Assembly: GCF_036370855.1 (NCBI RefSeq)
Contig: NC_088112.1
Location: forward strand, 18,468,469-18,532,468
Direction: 5' to 3'
Length of the DNA stretch: 64,000 nt
DNA from: Dromaius novaehollandiae
Taxonomy: Eukaryota; Chordata; Aves; Casuariiformes; Dromaiidae
Shown in pieces: positions 51,337 to 63,695 of the stretch; positions within the stretch are counted from its first letter, which is position 1; each line of letters starts with the position of its first letter. A program made the position numbers and the translations under genes. The notes beneath the pieces are model-generated. The model did not search any database, was not told the origin of the DNA, and saw only the letters and a program-made list of their open reading frames with translations.

Positions 51337-53060
51337 AACAGTTGACTAGAAGTTATTTGTGGTAAGGGACTATTCTTGCTGCTTTTATGTTGTCATTTTA
51401 GTCCTGCTATTGCGATCAGATCCCAGTGCCATGTGGCAGAAGTGCTTGCATGTTGTACTACCTGCAATAGAGTCATTATTTTTCCCACGCACTAGAAAAA
51501 AGCACTTATGCTTCAACCTAGATGACATTTATGGCACACAGCACATAACAGCAGAGCGGATAATAAACATGGGATAGCCAGAGCTAGCTATGACGAGCTG
51601 GGCTTCTCCATCTTTGGGCTTTGAAAATCATATGAAACCCATGAGATAGAGAAAACAGTGACTTCCTCTGTAACAACACACATTTGAGCATAAATATGAC
51701 TTGCTTACGAACGTGGCACACACACACAGCCGAGTGATCAGCCCTCCCTTCACTTCTGCAGCTATGAGCAGCAGGAGCAGCAGCTCTGAAACATCTTAGC
51801 CTTTATGCAAACATCCTAAGAATGGTGACAGAACTAAACCCTACCCGCTGTGACCTCTGGGCATGCTTATTCTGATTTTAAACAAAGTAATCCAGGCTGG
51901 AATGGTTTCTAAGGTAGCCTGAACCTGGAGGCCAAACAGCACTGGCTCCTGGGAATGTCAGGGTTTGGCAAAGACGAGCTTTGCAGAAGCTGTTTGCAGG
52001 GTCTGCTAATGGGTATCCAGAATATACAGATTAAATCTGAGAGCAACCTGAGAAGCAGACAAAACTCGGAGATGCATTTCGCCAGAGACTGTGGCATGCA
52101 CGCTCTGCGCGGCAGCTAACGACGCTGTAAGAAGTGAAGATGAGCTGCTGCTGATGGGCCTGACAGCCTACTTCTGCGGTACACCGGGCTCCCCAAGGGC
52201 TAGATCCAGCGCCTTCTATAAACAAATAGACTTTACTGTGTGCTGATCTGCCTCGCATGATTTGGGGCTATGTACACGAACACACCGGGACAGAAACTTC
52301 ACTAAGATAACACCACAGAAACTCTAGGTACATCATACCATGCGATTTTAGGGTGTAGAATAAGTTTCATTAAAATAACCCAGTTTAACAACCTGATTTT
52401 TCAGCAATTAAATGGAACAATGCCGTATGGGGGATTATTCCACCTAATTTTAGATATCCCGTGCATTATGAGATGAATCAGGTCAGGCTCCCAGCAGCGA
52501 AGGGAGAGAGGGGCAGGCACTATCACAGCTCCAGCGCACAAGACCATCCTGCAGAGATGCTAAAAATGAGGAGATGCAAATCCCTGTTTCCATGGCCTGG
52601 ATCTGAGTGTCATACACCCGCAGTAGTACACCGAAAAATTTCTTCAGGGTGATTATACAAACCTGAACCGTGAGGAATGCGTGTATTGCACTGCAACTGG
52701 AAGATGACATGAACTCATCACCCATGCACTGTGCCGCCAAAAATAGGAGGTTTGAGCATCAAGCAGACTTTGTACTCAGTATTGACCTTCCAGGTGATGA
52801 AGGCAGCTTTAAGCTTGGTGCACACTAGGGTTTACATTTTTGGAGAGCTGTAAATCTGTCCCTAATCCGCTGCCACCTGCGCTGTACATCGCTCTCCCAT
52901 CTTCCATTTCACTGCCCAGCGCCAGGCTGACGCTCTGCGGTGCACACTCCCGACTCAAAACATTAGTCCCTAATTGAAACACGGTTGCTGCACAGAAAGT
53001 TACAATAATCACAGAAGCTTTAATTAGTTGAGTAAATGAACAGCAAGTAATCGAACTTAC

Positions 53061-53123
53061 CCAACAGACTCTTCCCTCTACTTAGCTTTTGAATTCTATT
53101 CATTTCATTCTGGCAAGGAAGAC
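53061..53123 (-). CDS. SPOCK1: SPOCK1 small internal coding exon: linker into the thyroglobulin domain
   Basis: A 63-base exon, too short to stand out as an open frame, with acceptor TATTTCAG|GT and donor G|GTAAGT. It encodes LPCQNEMNRIQKLSRGKSLL, bounded by glycines whose codons are split across both introns. The cysteine in LPCQ begins the thyroglobulin type-1 module completed by the next exon. Length, phase (1 and 1) and sequence match testican-1; SPOCK3 as I recall it has a clearly different sequence here. It was found by reading the minus strand between the EF-hand and CWCV exons. Confidence 0.95.
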
Positions 53124-53969
53124 CTGAAATACAGAGTATGAGAATCAGCTTCCAGATGGTGCAGGACAGACTCTCTAATGACTGGTTTCACTATTGACAT
53201 GAAATGTAGATGCCTGTACCCCTGGGAATGAAACAGGCCCATATGCTGATACTGTACTGCAAAACAAATTTGTGTCATTAGCTCTACTAATTAAAAAAAA
53301 ATTTGCAACACACTGCAGTTGAAAATACTGTTTGGGGGCCGCTTTCATTGTTTCTCCTCTTTTCTGGCTCTGGAAAATATAGCCATGTGAAAATGCCAAA
53401 CTGAAATACTTGAACTATTAAAATTTTGAAACATTAATGTTAAACCAGCAATAATTTTGAAGATGTGATGCATGAGAGACCAGTACTTCTGATTGGAGCA
53501 AAGCTCCAAGCTTATTACCAGTGTTACCAGTTTGGGCAAACATTGGAATTAGTTTTGCGGGCAAACAAGCTGAGTGATGTGTACATGTCTATATTGCTTT
53601 CACACAGGTAGAGGAGCTGAAGGTCCCTACTGCTTGCAGGGGGTCCTCAGCACTTTGACCAGCCCAGGCCCATCTCCTTTAGGGGTCTATACATTGCAGT
53701 TTGGCTGCTTCAAGTCTTCTCCTTGTTCAGTTGAGTGTCTCCTTAATTATATTTAAAAGGATTATTGTCATCCTTCCAGTGAGGATTGGCATGTCTGCCT
53801 GGCCTAAACACTGGTAACAAACAACAGCAATAATATAAAACCACTTAGCCTAAAACGCTGATTTTGCTTACACATTATTAAACGTGAATATTATAGAATT
53901 ACAGCAACCTCAGCAATTCTCACCAACGCGGCATGAATCAGTTTGACTCTGTGAAGCAGAACAACTCAC
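53124..53969 (-). other. SPOCK1 intron (846 bp)
   Basis: GTGAGT donor and TATTTCAG acceptor. Nothing else recognised. Confidence 0.9.
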
Positions 53970-54191
53970 CGCCCGGCTTCTGAAAGCAGTAGCACCACTC
54001 GTTGTTGGAAAGCTTTCCATCTTTGAAGGAGTCGCAAGAGTTGAAGAGAGGCTTAACGCATGGCTCATACTTATCAAGATAAATGGCACTGATCTCCGAG
54101 GGATCCAGCAGCAGGTCGTAGTTCATGTCAAGCTTGTTGAACATCCAGCCTAAGGAATCCTTACAGATCGGTAGTATGCTGGTGTCAAATC
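53970..54191 (-). CDS. SPOCK1: SPOCK1 internal coding exon: paired EF-hands of the EC domain
   Basis: This 222-base exon runs from CTTCTTCCAG|GA to G|GTGAGT and encodes FDTSILPICKDSLGWMFNKL followed by two EF-hand loops. The first, DMNYDLLLDPSE, has Asp, Asn, Asp and Glu at loop positions 1, 3, 5 and 12. The second, DSFKDGKLSNNE, has Asp, Asp and Glu at positions 1, 5 and 12. Cysteines in PICKD, YEPCV, NSCDS and EWCYCF match the family disulfide pattern. In SPARC-family proteins this EF-hand pair binds calcium and stabilises the domain outside the cell. The exon ends in FQKPG and is phase 1 at both borders. Differences from human as remembered are conservative (Ser for Asn in PSEI, Val for Ile in EPCV). 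It lies only 846 bp upstream of the next exon. Confidence 0.98.
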
Positions 54192-55060
54192 CTGGAAGAA
54201 GATGGGCAAATATCCCCGTGTGAATCACTGCATGCACTGCACAGGCATCATCGCCAAGCTACAGCCTTCCTGACTTTTTTCAGCTGGACTCTGAACATTG
54301 ACCTGATCTGCCCAATACAGAACAAATTCTAAGACAACTGCATGAATAAAGCTTAAAACCTGAACATGACTACAGACTACAACACTATTCACACTCTTTA
54401 TAAACTGGCGGGCAGGGAGGGTTGAGGTTCGGAGCTGATTACTGTAATTCAAACTTATTTGTACTCAAAAGCAAACTCAATCGCATATATTTTCTTTTTT
54501 TTTCCATTCTCAGTCCCAAGTGGGTTGGCCTTATTCCAAGAAACTGAAACGTGATGAGAAAAGGCTGCATCCACTGTGTTTTCAAACTAGGCTGAGGCAA
54601 AATGCAGTTTAAATGCTGTTTCCCAGACCTCTTTCTAGTTCCCTGACCAAATTCTTTCCTAGCGTGCTCTCACCTCCCACCTCTCATCCAGGCTTCTCCC
54701 TCCTCCAGGCCATGCCTCCTGCGGTGAGCAACCAGTGCTGAGGTCTGGCCTGCAAACTCACTGGGGGAGTGAGGGGGGGACGCGAGGGAGCGTCCCTTTT
54801 GCTTGCACCGCTCCGAGGAGTCACAGTGCTCAGCTGGGAGATCCAGACCAGTGCAAATGCACAGGAGAGGCAGCTCCTGCTCTCGTACGCCACACCAGCA
54901 CTGTTCCTTCTTGCCTGCTCCAGGATTCTGTGACAAAATGGGAATGTGTTCTTCTAGCACTTTGGAAACCATCACCATCACTCATTATAATGGCTCGAAT
55001 CCTTAAAAGACTGCAGCAGCGGTGGTACCACGGCAAGACTAAGTCGTGCATATACCCACA

Positions 55061-55120
55061 CGTATATGAGAAATGTGCAGAGACTCACATCGTATATGAG
55101 AAATGCACACTCCCCTATTC
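55061..55120. repeat. 30-bp tandem duplication next to the CR1 3' end
   Basis: CGTATATGAGAAATG recurs at 55061 and 55091 with similar flanks. It lies 20 bp outside the CR1 terminus. Confidence 0.75.
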
Positions 55121-55140
55121 TGCCTCCTCTACAAAGAGAG

Positions 55141-56260
55141 TCACAGAATCACACAGAATCACAGAATGGTTGAGGTTGGAATGGACCTCTGGAGATCATC
55201 TAGTCCAACCCCCCTGCTCAAGCTGGGTCACCTAGAGCTCGTTGCACAGGATCGCGTCCAGGCAGATTTTGAATATCTCCAGAGAAGGAGACTCTACAAC
55301 CTCTCTGGGCAACCTGTTGCAGTGCTCTGTCACTCTCACAGTAAAGAAGTTTTTCCTCATATTCAGATGGAACTTCCTGTGTTTCAGTTTGTGCCTGTTG
55401 CCTCTTGTCCTGTCACTGGGCACCACTGAAAAGCAGCGGGCCCACATTTTCCCTAGTCTTCCTTTTGCTATTGATACATTTGAAGAAGCCCTTCTTGTTG
55501 CCCTTGCCAGATTTAATTCCAAATGGGCCTTAGCCTTCCTCGTCGCATCCCTGCATACTCTGACAACATTCCTATATTCCTCCCAAGAGGCCTGTCCCTT
55601 TTTTCTACACGCTGTATACTTCCTTCTTCTGCTTGAGTTTTGCCAGGAGCTCCTTGCTCATCCATGCAGGTCTCCTGCCCCCTTTGCTTGACTTCTTACT
55701 CATAGTACTCATAGGGATGCACCGATCTTGAACTTGGAGGAAGTGATGCTTGAATATTAACCAGCTCTCTTGGACCCCCCTTCCTTCTAGGGCCCTAACC
55801 CATGGGATTCCTCCAAGCAGGTCCCTGAAGAGGCCAAAGTTTGCTCTCATGACGTCCAGGGTTGCGATCCTACTTATTGCCCTGCTTTCTCCTTGCAGGA
55901 TCCTGAACTCTACCATCCCAAGGTCACTGCAGCCAAGGCTGCCCTCAGCCTTCCCATCTCCAACCAGTCCTTCTCTGTTAGTACAAGGTCCAGCAGCACG
56001 CCTCTCCTCGCTAGCTCCTCCACCAGCTGTGTCAAAAAGTTATCATCAGTGCTCTGCAGGAACCTCCCGGACTGTGTGTGCCTAGCTGTGCTGTCTTTCC
56101 AGCCGATATCAGGGTGGTTGAAGTCCTCCATGAGAACCAGGGCCTGTGATCATGAGGCTACTGGCAGCTGTCTGCAGAAGCCCTCATTGACTTCCTCTTC
56201 CTGATCAGGTGGCCTGTCGTGAACACCCACAACAGTGTCAGCCGTGACACCCATGGCTCC
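55141..56260 (-). mobile_element. CR1 LINE retrotransposon, 5'-truncated and internally deleted
   Basis: In minus orientation this ends at 55141 with tandem ATTCTGTG-type octamers, the hallmark CR1 3' terminus, preceded by the usual GGTCCATTCCAACCTC-like stretch. Conceptual translation shows CR1 ORF2 endonuclease pieces: RPPDQEEEVNEGFCRQL, then SQALVLMEDFNHPDIGW, then RGVLLDLVLTEKDWLE, and MVEFRILQGE further on. The spacer before the reverse transcriptase follows ([20 protein letters not shown]), then [11 protein letters not shown]. The sequence then jumps to the ORF2 C-terminus ([20 protein letters not shown]), so the reverse transcriptase core is missing. In-frame stops and frameshifts make it inactive. 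The 5' limit is a fade-out near 56,260. It lies in the SPOCK1 intron between 54192 and 61640, on the same strand as the gene. Confidence 0.93.
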
Positions 56261-59200
56261 CATTGCCTTTTCTCACAAACAAGACAGGGCATTATAAGTC
56301 CGCACACTGACTGTATTTTGAAAGCCTGGTTCAAACATGGACTAATTTCCAAATTATCTACGATGCAAGAAAGTATATTTGTGGTCTAGAGCTAACAAAT
56401 CTGAGAATAAGCATACTGGTTCCCATGAGGACTCAGAAACACGAATACCCTGGTTAGGGATTTACATGCCTGGAGGGCACCTGAACCCCGCGCCCTGGGC
56501 ATGCTGCGTCGTGCTGCTTCGGCTGCGTGCAGCAAACCTGCCCATGCACTACTCAGCCTGCTTTGGGTGACCTGCAGAAGACTGACGGGCTTTTTCTCTT
56601 TGCTGCTTTCACGGAAAGAGGTCAAGCTTAGCCTCACTTGCTGTTAACTGTCAAGTCCCATTTCCAGATGCCACTTCGTTAAAGCCAAACCGAAGATGTT
56701 GCCAGAGTCCCACTGACAGTTTTCCCAAGCTCTGCAGCCTACCTGCTATTTTAAGTATTAATCCAAGGGAGGGCAGCGCTCTACGCTGGAAGCTGTGCTT
56801 TTTATTTGTCACTGCAGCTGAGGGTTGTCGGTGAGCACGGAGGCATGATCAGAAGGGTTAACTAACGGGAAGGCTTATGTCAGTCCTAGCACACGTTTCT
56901 CTAAGAAAGGAAGAGGGTGACGCCGTTTCCTCAGGGCTAGCGGCAGCTCAGGCAGGGAAGAGAGAGATCACGCTGAACTTTTTATCACATTTTTGTGCTG
57001 TTATCTCCTCTAACGTTATCTAATCAAATTTGAGCACAGTGAAAAAGGCCGTATGAATAGATGTAGGGAGTAATCCTGCTCACCTTGCTGAAGCAATTAG
57101 GACTATCGACTGCAATTATTTCATTCATATGAAGAAGGCAAGCAGGGTTTGGTCACTGTGCAATCTCTTGTCAAGTGAAAGATTTCAGAGCCCTTGACTT
57201 TGCCTTTCCACAGCGCAGAGGAGCAGGGCTGGTATGGTGGGTCCTGCTTTGTACGTGTGTCCACTGTGCCTGAGTCCCCTCCGTGGGGCAGATGTCCTCT
57301 CTGGGGATGGTCCTCATGCCACACTGTGGGATGTCCTGCTGCAAGGTCTCTCATGCAACCGGTTCTGCAGAGCACGTGTTGCTCAGCCCCTCGGCCATCC
57401 ACCGGTCACCTCCCAGCCGGTGAGGGTCGATGCAGAGATCTGGCGGAGAACTTCCCCCGACAGTGTGTGTGGATTATTTCTGACTCTTGCTTTCCTCCCT
57501 GCTGGGCGCTCTTGCATGGACGACGGCACCCTGGGACACGACAGCAGCCTGGCTCCAGTGCCAGGCCATCTGCACAGGTCACCAGAGAGCCACCAACGCG
57601 CCTAAGAGGCTGCTCTGTGGTGTGCCATCCGTGCTTGTATGAAAGACACAGGCGCGCAAGGTCACTTATGAAGACACTTAATTACATCAGCTGAAGAGTT
57701 TTTGACAGCAATTTCTTATAAACAAGGGAGCTTTTTAGGAGGCTGTGCTATTAAGCAGTTCTGCGTATCAGACTGCATAGTCTGCAAGCCTTTAAACATT
57801 ACAGAGCGAGGTGCTACAGAAAGCTCTTAGCTAGCTGGTTACTACCAGCGAAAAGGCTAACACTTTAATTGTCCTTCAGCACGTGGGTGAAGGTGCACAG
57901 CAGCATCTATCTCCACATCATCCTACCACCTGTAAATTGCCTTTGCTCTGCTGTGTCTGCAGCAGAGACCAAGGGTGCTGGCAGCTCTCTGCCACCCCAG
58001 CGCAGCGAGTGCCCTGAGCACGAGGCGGGCGCTGCTCCCGTGCGTGAGCGGGCGGCCGGCGGAAAACGCTCCGCAGCTACTTCATCTGGGAAGTCACCGT
58101 GCCAGGCGCTGACGCTTGGTGTGACAGAGTCAGGTTTGCCTCACACACGGCAGATGAGGGGAGGCCAAGCAGCGCTGAATGAATTAATGGCTCCTTCCTG
58201 CAGTCTTCTGATAAATTTTCTTACCCATATGGTGCAATATGCTGGATGAAATAAAGCGCATTCTGCAGTTCTGTGATGAACAATGTTCTTAGGTTAGTAA
58301 GCTGGATTTTGAGCCCAGAGGACCTGGTGCAACAGCAGCCTCAGTGAGATCTTTTCTGTGTCTTTCTCTGCCTCAACGCAGCCCTGCAGCAACTATGGTT
58401 AGAGGTCGGAGAGGAGAGCAGCCTTCATAACCCGGCTGCTCATGGGTCTCCGCAGAGACCGCCAATGAGGATGTCAATTAGTGTCAACGTGGTAGTGGCT
58501 GCTCCATGTCACACACCTGCTCGCAAGGACCTGGACTGAGACCATCATGTTTCTCCTTCCATCTGACAGCTGCTCAGTGGCCTAACAACTCTCATTCGCT
58601 GCAGATCGGGAAGGAATTCAAGCCAGCAACCTACGTGTGAAAGTCTTGATATCCCATTAATACCTAAAATGCTCCATCTCCACTGAATTAAAAGAAAATT
58701 AAATAAAAAAAATCTTTGAGTGAAATTCCTAATTAAAAATAAACAGACCTTCTCGCACATAGAATTATTTCTCTCCCTTCAAGAGTTGACTTACATGAGT
58801 CAGATTTATTTTATTAAAGTATACTACAATTTAATTAACAGGGGAATAATTAACCTAATTTCCTCCATCACTTAAAATAAAAGACGGAGGAGAAGAAATG
58901 TTCCGCAGAAAGGATCCTTTGTATTGTACAGATCTCTAATAAGAGAAAAACAACTCCCACTCCAACCAAAGAGACTATCTAGATACAACGAGGGAATGTT
59001 GTGAATTATCGACAGGCTCTGGAGCAATTTGAATTGGATCTTAGTACCTAATTAGTGTTATTATTTTCTTATTTCAAACATGTCCCTGAGTTGGTCATGT
59101 TTATATTATTTATTGAGGTAGCTTCAATTGTACAAAGACTGTGGAAGACAGAGTTCCTGGTCAATGGTGCTTCGTTAGGGTCTGGCAGATAGCAATATTG

Positions 59201-61640
59201 AGCGCAGGTCTGAGATCTGAAACACCAACGACTCGCCCTCATCCCTTTCCTTTCAAAAGAGTTTAAAAAAAAGAAAAAGTGAACTTTTTTCTTCAGCTGA
59301 GGGTGAACTTAATACATTCAAAAAGCTTATTTACACTCACAGTAGCATCTTGAAAATTTAATGTAGCATGGAGAAATCTCTGCTGGAACACCTTCTCCAG
59401 ACAGCTGATGTGTCCGAGGCATCGTAGTCATCACTTCCCACCATCTGTTCCCTTTTACTGCCACGGGGGCATACCCAAAATGGATTACTTTGAGGATGCA
59501 TATGCCTTTTAAGACACTACAGGCATAACCAAACCAGTTCAGTTTAATGAAGCCATCAGCCTGATAAGGAGGGGAATGCACGCAGAGCGATAAAAAAAGA
59601 GCGATGGGTACGTCAGAGCATACTTCTAGAGCTGCGTGTGTCCTGTTTGCCAGGATTCACACAAATATTTTTTTCAGTTTGGGTCTGTGAACTTTGTTTT
59701 GAATTTTGAGCCTCATTTAAGATGTCTTTTATTCTTACGAACGTTTGAAGTTAGAGGAAGCGAAATCCTGCTGTCCTTACTCAATGCGCATTTCCAGTAC
59801 TACCGGAGAGAACTGAGGCTGTAGAATTTGGCACACGCAGATTAATTCATGAATAGTGATGCAATCTTCTTAAAAAGAAAAACAAGCCCAAGTTTTGTGG
59901 CGTTCAGTAAAGATTTAAGCATGTTTATTCATAAAGTTTCTTTTTTTTTTCCCACTGACACATAAGAAAACAAGAATATGTGCCAAACTAAGTCAACAGC
60001 CTAAAAATGAACATTGTTGAGATCAAGTGTTTAAGATCATCAAGGCAGCCTTTCATATAAAAGCTGCCAGGAATCAAACTAAACTAAAAAGAGATAACGG
60101 CTCCTCTGTGAATCAGAGCAAACACTGCAGAATTACCAGAATTGTTTTTCTCACTGAAATTGCTCCAACAAAAAAATCCTCGAGGAATCAATTTGGTCTT
60201 TGGCCTTTGGCTAAGCTTTTCATGAGAAGCCCCTGGGTCTTCTGCATAGGGAACATCATCTTTACACGTGGTTGTGGGCCCAAAGGACTTCAGACAAAGT
60301 TTCCTCTCTGTGGAGTTTTCTATGACGGGGCCTGAAATGAATTCACATCTTGAAGCCCTGATTAGCTGTATGCCCAACTGCCTTTTTGCACTACTGTTGA
60401 GCTTCTTTTGCATGGTAAGAATATTCTTTTCAGAGGACTGTTAAAAAGAAAAATAGGACATACTGCTTCAAAGATAGAGACTTTGTTGAAAATAAATGAC
60501 TACTGAAAGTGACTAAATGACTAAAGAAACTAGCCACTGACATCAAAAGAGCAGGAAAAGAGAGCAGCTGTTTGAAGCCTTTAATGTATGGTTGTGTGGA
60601 CCCAGGCTTGAATTAGGGCAGTGAAGTGAAGATGAGTCAGATACCTAGATAAAACTTGTGCATCTTACTTTGCAAGGCAGAGGCCCATGTATTTTGGGAC
60701 ACACTGTTTGAGAGAATTAATAAGTCCTTATAGAAAATAAGTTTGTATCTGCTTTCTGATGAGCATAACCTCCTTTGACGCCGTTATCTGAGTCCTTCCC
60801 CTTCTTGGTGGGTAAATGACATCAAAATCAGTCATAGTGGTTCAACCCACAGAGAGTAAATGTCCTCTAAACTATCTGTTTTCTTCTTTTTTTTCTTAAA
60901 GCATCAACAGAAGCTTAGAAGGTATTATTAAATACCTGGGACACAACAGATAAGCCCACCTTTTCTCTGTGCATGCAATTCCAGCTTTCCGCACCGTTTA
61001 ACTATGCCAGCTCTGTGGCTGTGGCATGGATATTTTCATTATTCTTTTTCTTATATAACTTGTTAGCTGGAAATTGCAAAATAAAGTCTAAGTGAGTCTT
61101 TTTCAACAGTGGCATAGTTTCCTCTGTGCCTGTAAACCCCGGTCTTGGCTCGTGCCACTTACCCTGGGGCAGGCAGTGGGCACAGACTGGGGGTGAGCCC
61201 GGGCCATGGTCCATCCCCGATAGAGGACTGGGATGCAGCCACCCTGGTTTGGACCCTGGCCACGGAGTTTAGCTGTACGGACATGAACTGTGTCACACCA
61301 CTTAACCTCAGGGCTTGAGAAAAGTCCCTGGGAAGTTTTATTTACAAGTCTAGATGTGGCCTCCGTGGCCTCCAGACTGAGCTATTTGCCTGCCTAACTT
61401 GTAAAGGTCTCACTGCTTCGCACTGCTGGTTTTAAAGCAGCTTGAGGCAGAGAGAGCACAGTGACTGCAGCTCCTTTAGAAACCGGTGGAGCTATTTGCA
61501 GGATCAGGTCCCCTGTGCAACCGCATACTTGCAGACACCTGCAACCTGGCAGCGTGAAGAGCTGAGCTCAGCCGCTTGCTCTGACGGTCCACGGAGCCGC
61601 CTGCAATGCCCGACACGCAACCCGGAGGGCATCTGCTTAC

Positions 61641-61757
61641 TGCCTTGTGCTGTCTCCGAGCTGGTTGGCTTGATGACGCGATTTGCATCCTCGTGCAGAG
61701 CACCGAACCAGTCTTTTAGTCGCGAGGCGAGACTCCTCAATTCCTTGTCTGTGCAAG
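61641..61757 (-). CDS. SPOCK1: SPOCK1 internal coding exon: start of the SPARC-type extracellular calcium-binding domain
   Basis: This 117-base exon begins after a pyrimidine-rich acceptor (TTCTCTCTCCAG) and ends at A|GTAAGC. Completing the split first codon as Ala, it reads ACTDKELRSLASRLKDWFGA and continues through LHEDANRVIKP to TAQG. This is the first helix region of the testican EC domain, which lies after the follistatin-like domain in the full protein. Phase 1 at both ends means it joins in frame to the exon at 53970-54191, where the split codon becomes Arg (AGA). Only a few residues, for example Ser for Asn after KELR, differ from my recollection of human SPOCK1. It is the most upstream exon visible; I found no plausible preceding exon between 61758 and 64000. 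By recollection of the human gene this is about exon 7 of 11. Confidence 0.96.
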
Positions 61758-62159
61758 CTGGAGAGAGAACACAGAAACCCACTCAATCAAGAGCATCAGC
61801 AAAACACTTTCTCCAAATATTCTGTTAGAAAAATATTATTTATTCAGAGTTGCAAAGTCCTTGCTATAAGAGCTTCAAAGTAAAAGAGAAGGTTAGGGAA
61901 AAGTGTGCAAGTTAAAAAGAAAATGTAAGGAAGTCATAATGAATTTAAGTTGATGGAAGAAATGACTCCAATGATTGTTTGCAAGTTCTCAGGTGGGGCT
62001 ATGTGACTGCTCAACTTAACTGCTCTCATCTCTTAGGATTTCAGATAAATATCCCAGTCAAATAGATGGGAGTGGGGAGGGAAGAGTTCTCTAGACATAC
62101 TACTTGAACATGATACTATGAGTAATTTATAACCCACATTTCATTTATTGTTACAGTAA

Positions 62160-62222
62160 TAGGAAATATATAAATAGCTATATGTATATATCTATCTATA
62201 TTTCTTTATATACATATAAAAG
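62160..62222. repeat. AT-rich simple sequence
   Basis: TATATA and TATCTA-type low-complexity sequence in a SPOCK1 intron. Confidence 0.8.
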
Positions 62223-63125
62223 AAAACTGTCATGTTGCTCTAGTTCTGCTGCAAATGAGACTTGCCACCTCTGAAGGTTGTCAGCTCTTGCTTGTTTGCT
62301 AGGTGAAGCATTCCCTGCTTCCATTCTTTATGAAATTTTACTGCCAAATATCTATTTTTTCCAGAAATCTCTGCCAAGAGGTTAATGTCCAGCTAAAACA
62401 AATATTTTTAAGTAAAAAAGCTACATTAGTCACCAGTTTCTGTAAGAAAAAAGTCTTCTTGTTTCTATATTGGTTACTGCTTGAAATTACCATGCTCAGG
62501 CCATTTTATTATTCCTGCTGTGTACTCGCTCTACATTTTAAATGCCGTTTCTGGGAACACAAAGCCAGATTTTATGCAATAGAGGCAGACATCCTTCACA
62601 GGGTAAAGCACAATAAGTCTTCTCCAATTCACTGCACATTATAATATTCCTCCCACCAACTTATTGAAGATCAAGTCCCACCGCTCGTCTTCCCAGGTTA
62701 AACTCACTTCGATGACTGCAATGAACTCATTGCTACTTAATAGCTGTGGCGAGTACAGCTTGGTTTCTAGTTTTTTCGGTCAGAAGTAATGCTGAAGTTA
62801 AAAATAAGATGCTACAGGGTTTTCTAAGTGGAAAGTCTTTTAGCATATTTGGGGTTGGGGGAGAAAAAGATAGGGAGAGATTTTCCCATTCTGCTGTAAC
62901 GCTAAAAGAGCTTGATAGATTTTCTTATTAAAAATAAACATATAAGAATCACTGTCCCACTAAGGCTGTCCATGTAAGGAAAAACCAGGTCTTAAAGATT
63001 GGAGTTTTGGAAAAAAAACCAATCAAGGTAAAAAAAACCCGAAGACAATGCAATATTAACTCTAATGTGGCTTATATTACTGAAGAGGCTTATATTTTAT
63101 CACTTTTTAAAATTCATACTTCCAT

Positions 63126-63236
63126 TTTATGTAATAAGATATAATAAATATATTTATAAATAACATATATTATTTATAAACATATTTATAAATTAATATT
63201 GTTTTAAATATTATATATTTATAATATACTTATATT
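63126..63236. repeat. AT-rich low-complexity block
   Basis: About 110 bp made almost only of A and T with TATTTATAA-like units repeated. Confidence 0.9.
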
Positions 63237-63683
63237 TTGCTCACTGTATACTATTTTATCTTTACAGCTTATAACACAAGTCATAGAAGGATAAGACTCT
63301 TGAGGCCCCCACGCCATCCTTCCCATAAGGAACTTGTCACGCCGTATCACCCCCATCCCATCCCTCCCAGCTGAGGTCCTCCGCCAGGGAGGAATCGCAA
63401 CACCGGGACGGGCCCCACCATCCCAGCGCTAACGACCCCTAAGCAGGAGATGCTGCCTGCAGGGGTGAGAAGGTAGGAAGACAACTAATTTTACAGGTAA
63501 TAAGCATTCAGGCACCAGCTAGCTTGAGGCAGGCATGAATGATATGATATTTTGTGAATTTAGGGCAGATTTGGAAAGATAATGAGGTTTCTATCCCGCA
63601 TGACTTTCAACAGGAGTTGGGTAGCTAAATATAGGCTACAAGTGAGGGAGACGCTGCTTCTGCATGGGTTGGGAGATTTAACA

Positions 63684-63695
63684 CCCCCCCCCCCC
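63684..63695. repeat. C(12) homopolymer
   Basis: Twelve consecutive C on the plus strand (G12 on the transcribed-sense strand of SPOCK1), in the most upstream intron sequence of the window. Confidence 0.95.

Larger units (their letters stand above)
49034..53060 (-). other. SPOCK1 intron (4027 bp)
   Basis: GTAAGT donor and TTATTCAG acceptor. Contains a short tandem at 50250 and a T14 run. An AT-rich block at about 52,310-52,460 looks like a possible conserved element; otherwise nothing recognised. Confidence 0.85.
54192..61640 (-). other. SPOCK1 intron (7449 bp) carrying the CR1 element
   Basis: GTAAGC donor and CTTCTTCCAG acceptor. Besides the CR1, GC-richer patches lie near 57,200-57,600 and 57,960-58,090. 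An AT-rich, ATTA-motif-dense block lies at about 58,640-59,130. Confidence 0.85.

Noticed and set aside
54735..55235. 166-codon plus-strand open frame running into the CR1 end
   Set aside because: It is antisense to the SPOCK1 intron and its last part is the CR1 terminus; no coding signal.
63300..63470. GC-rich patch considered as an exon or CpG island
   Set aside because: No SPOCK1-like peptide in any frame, too short for an island, and flanked by low-complexity AT sequence.
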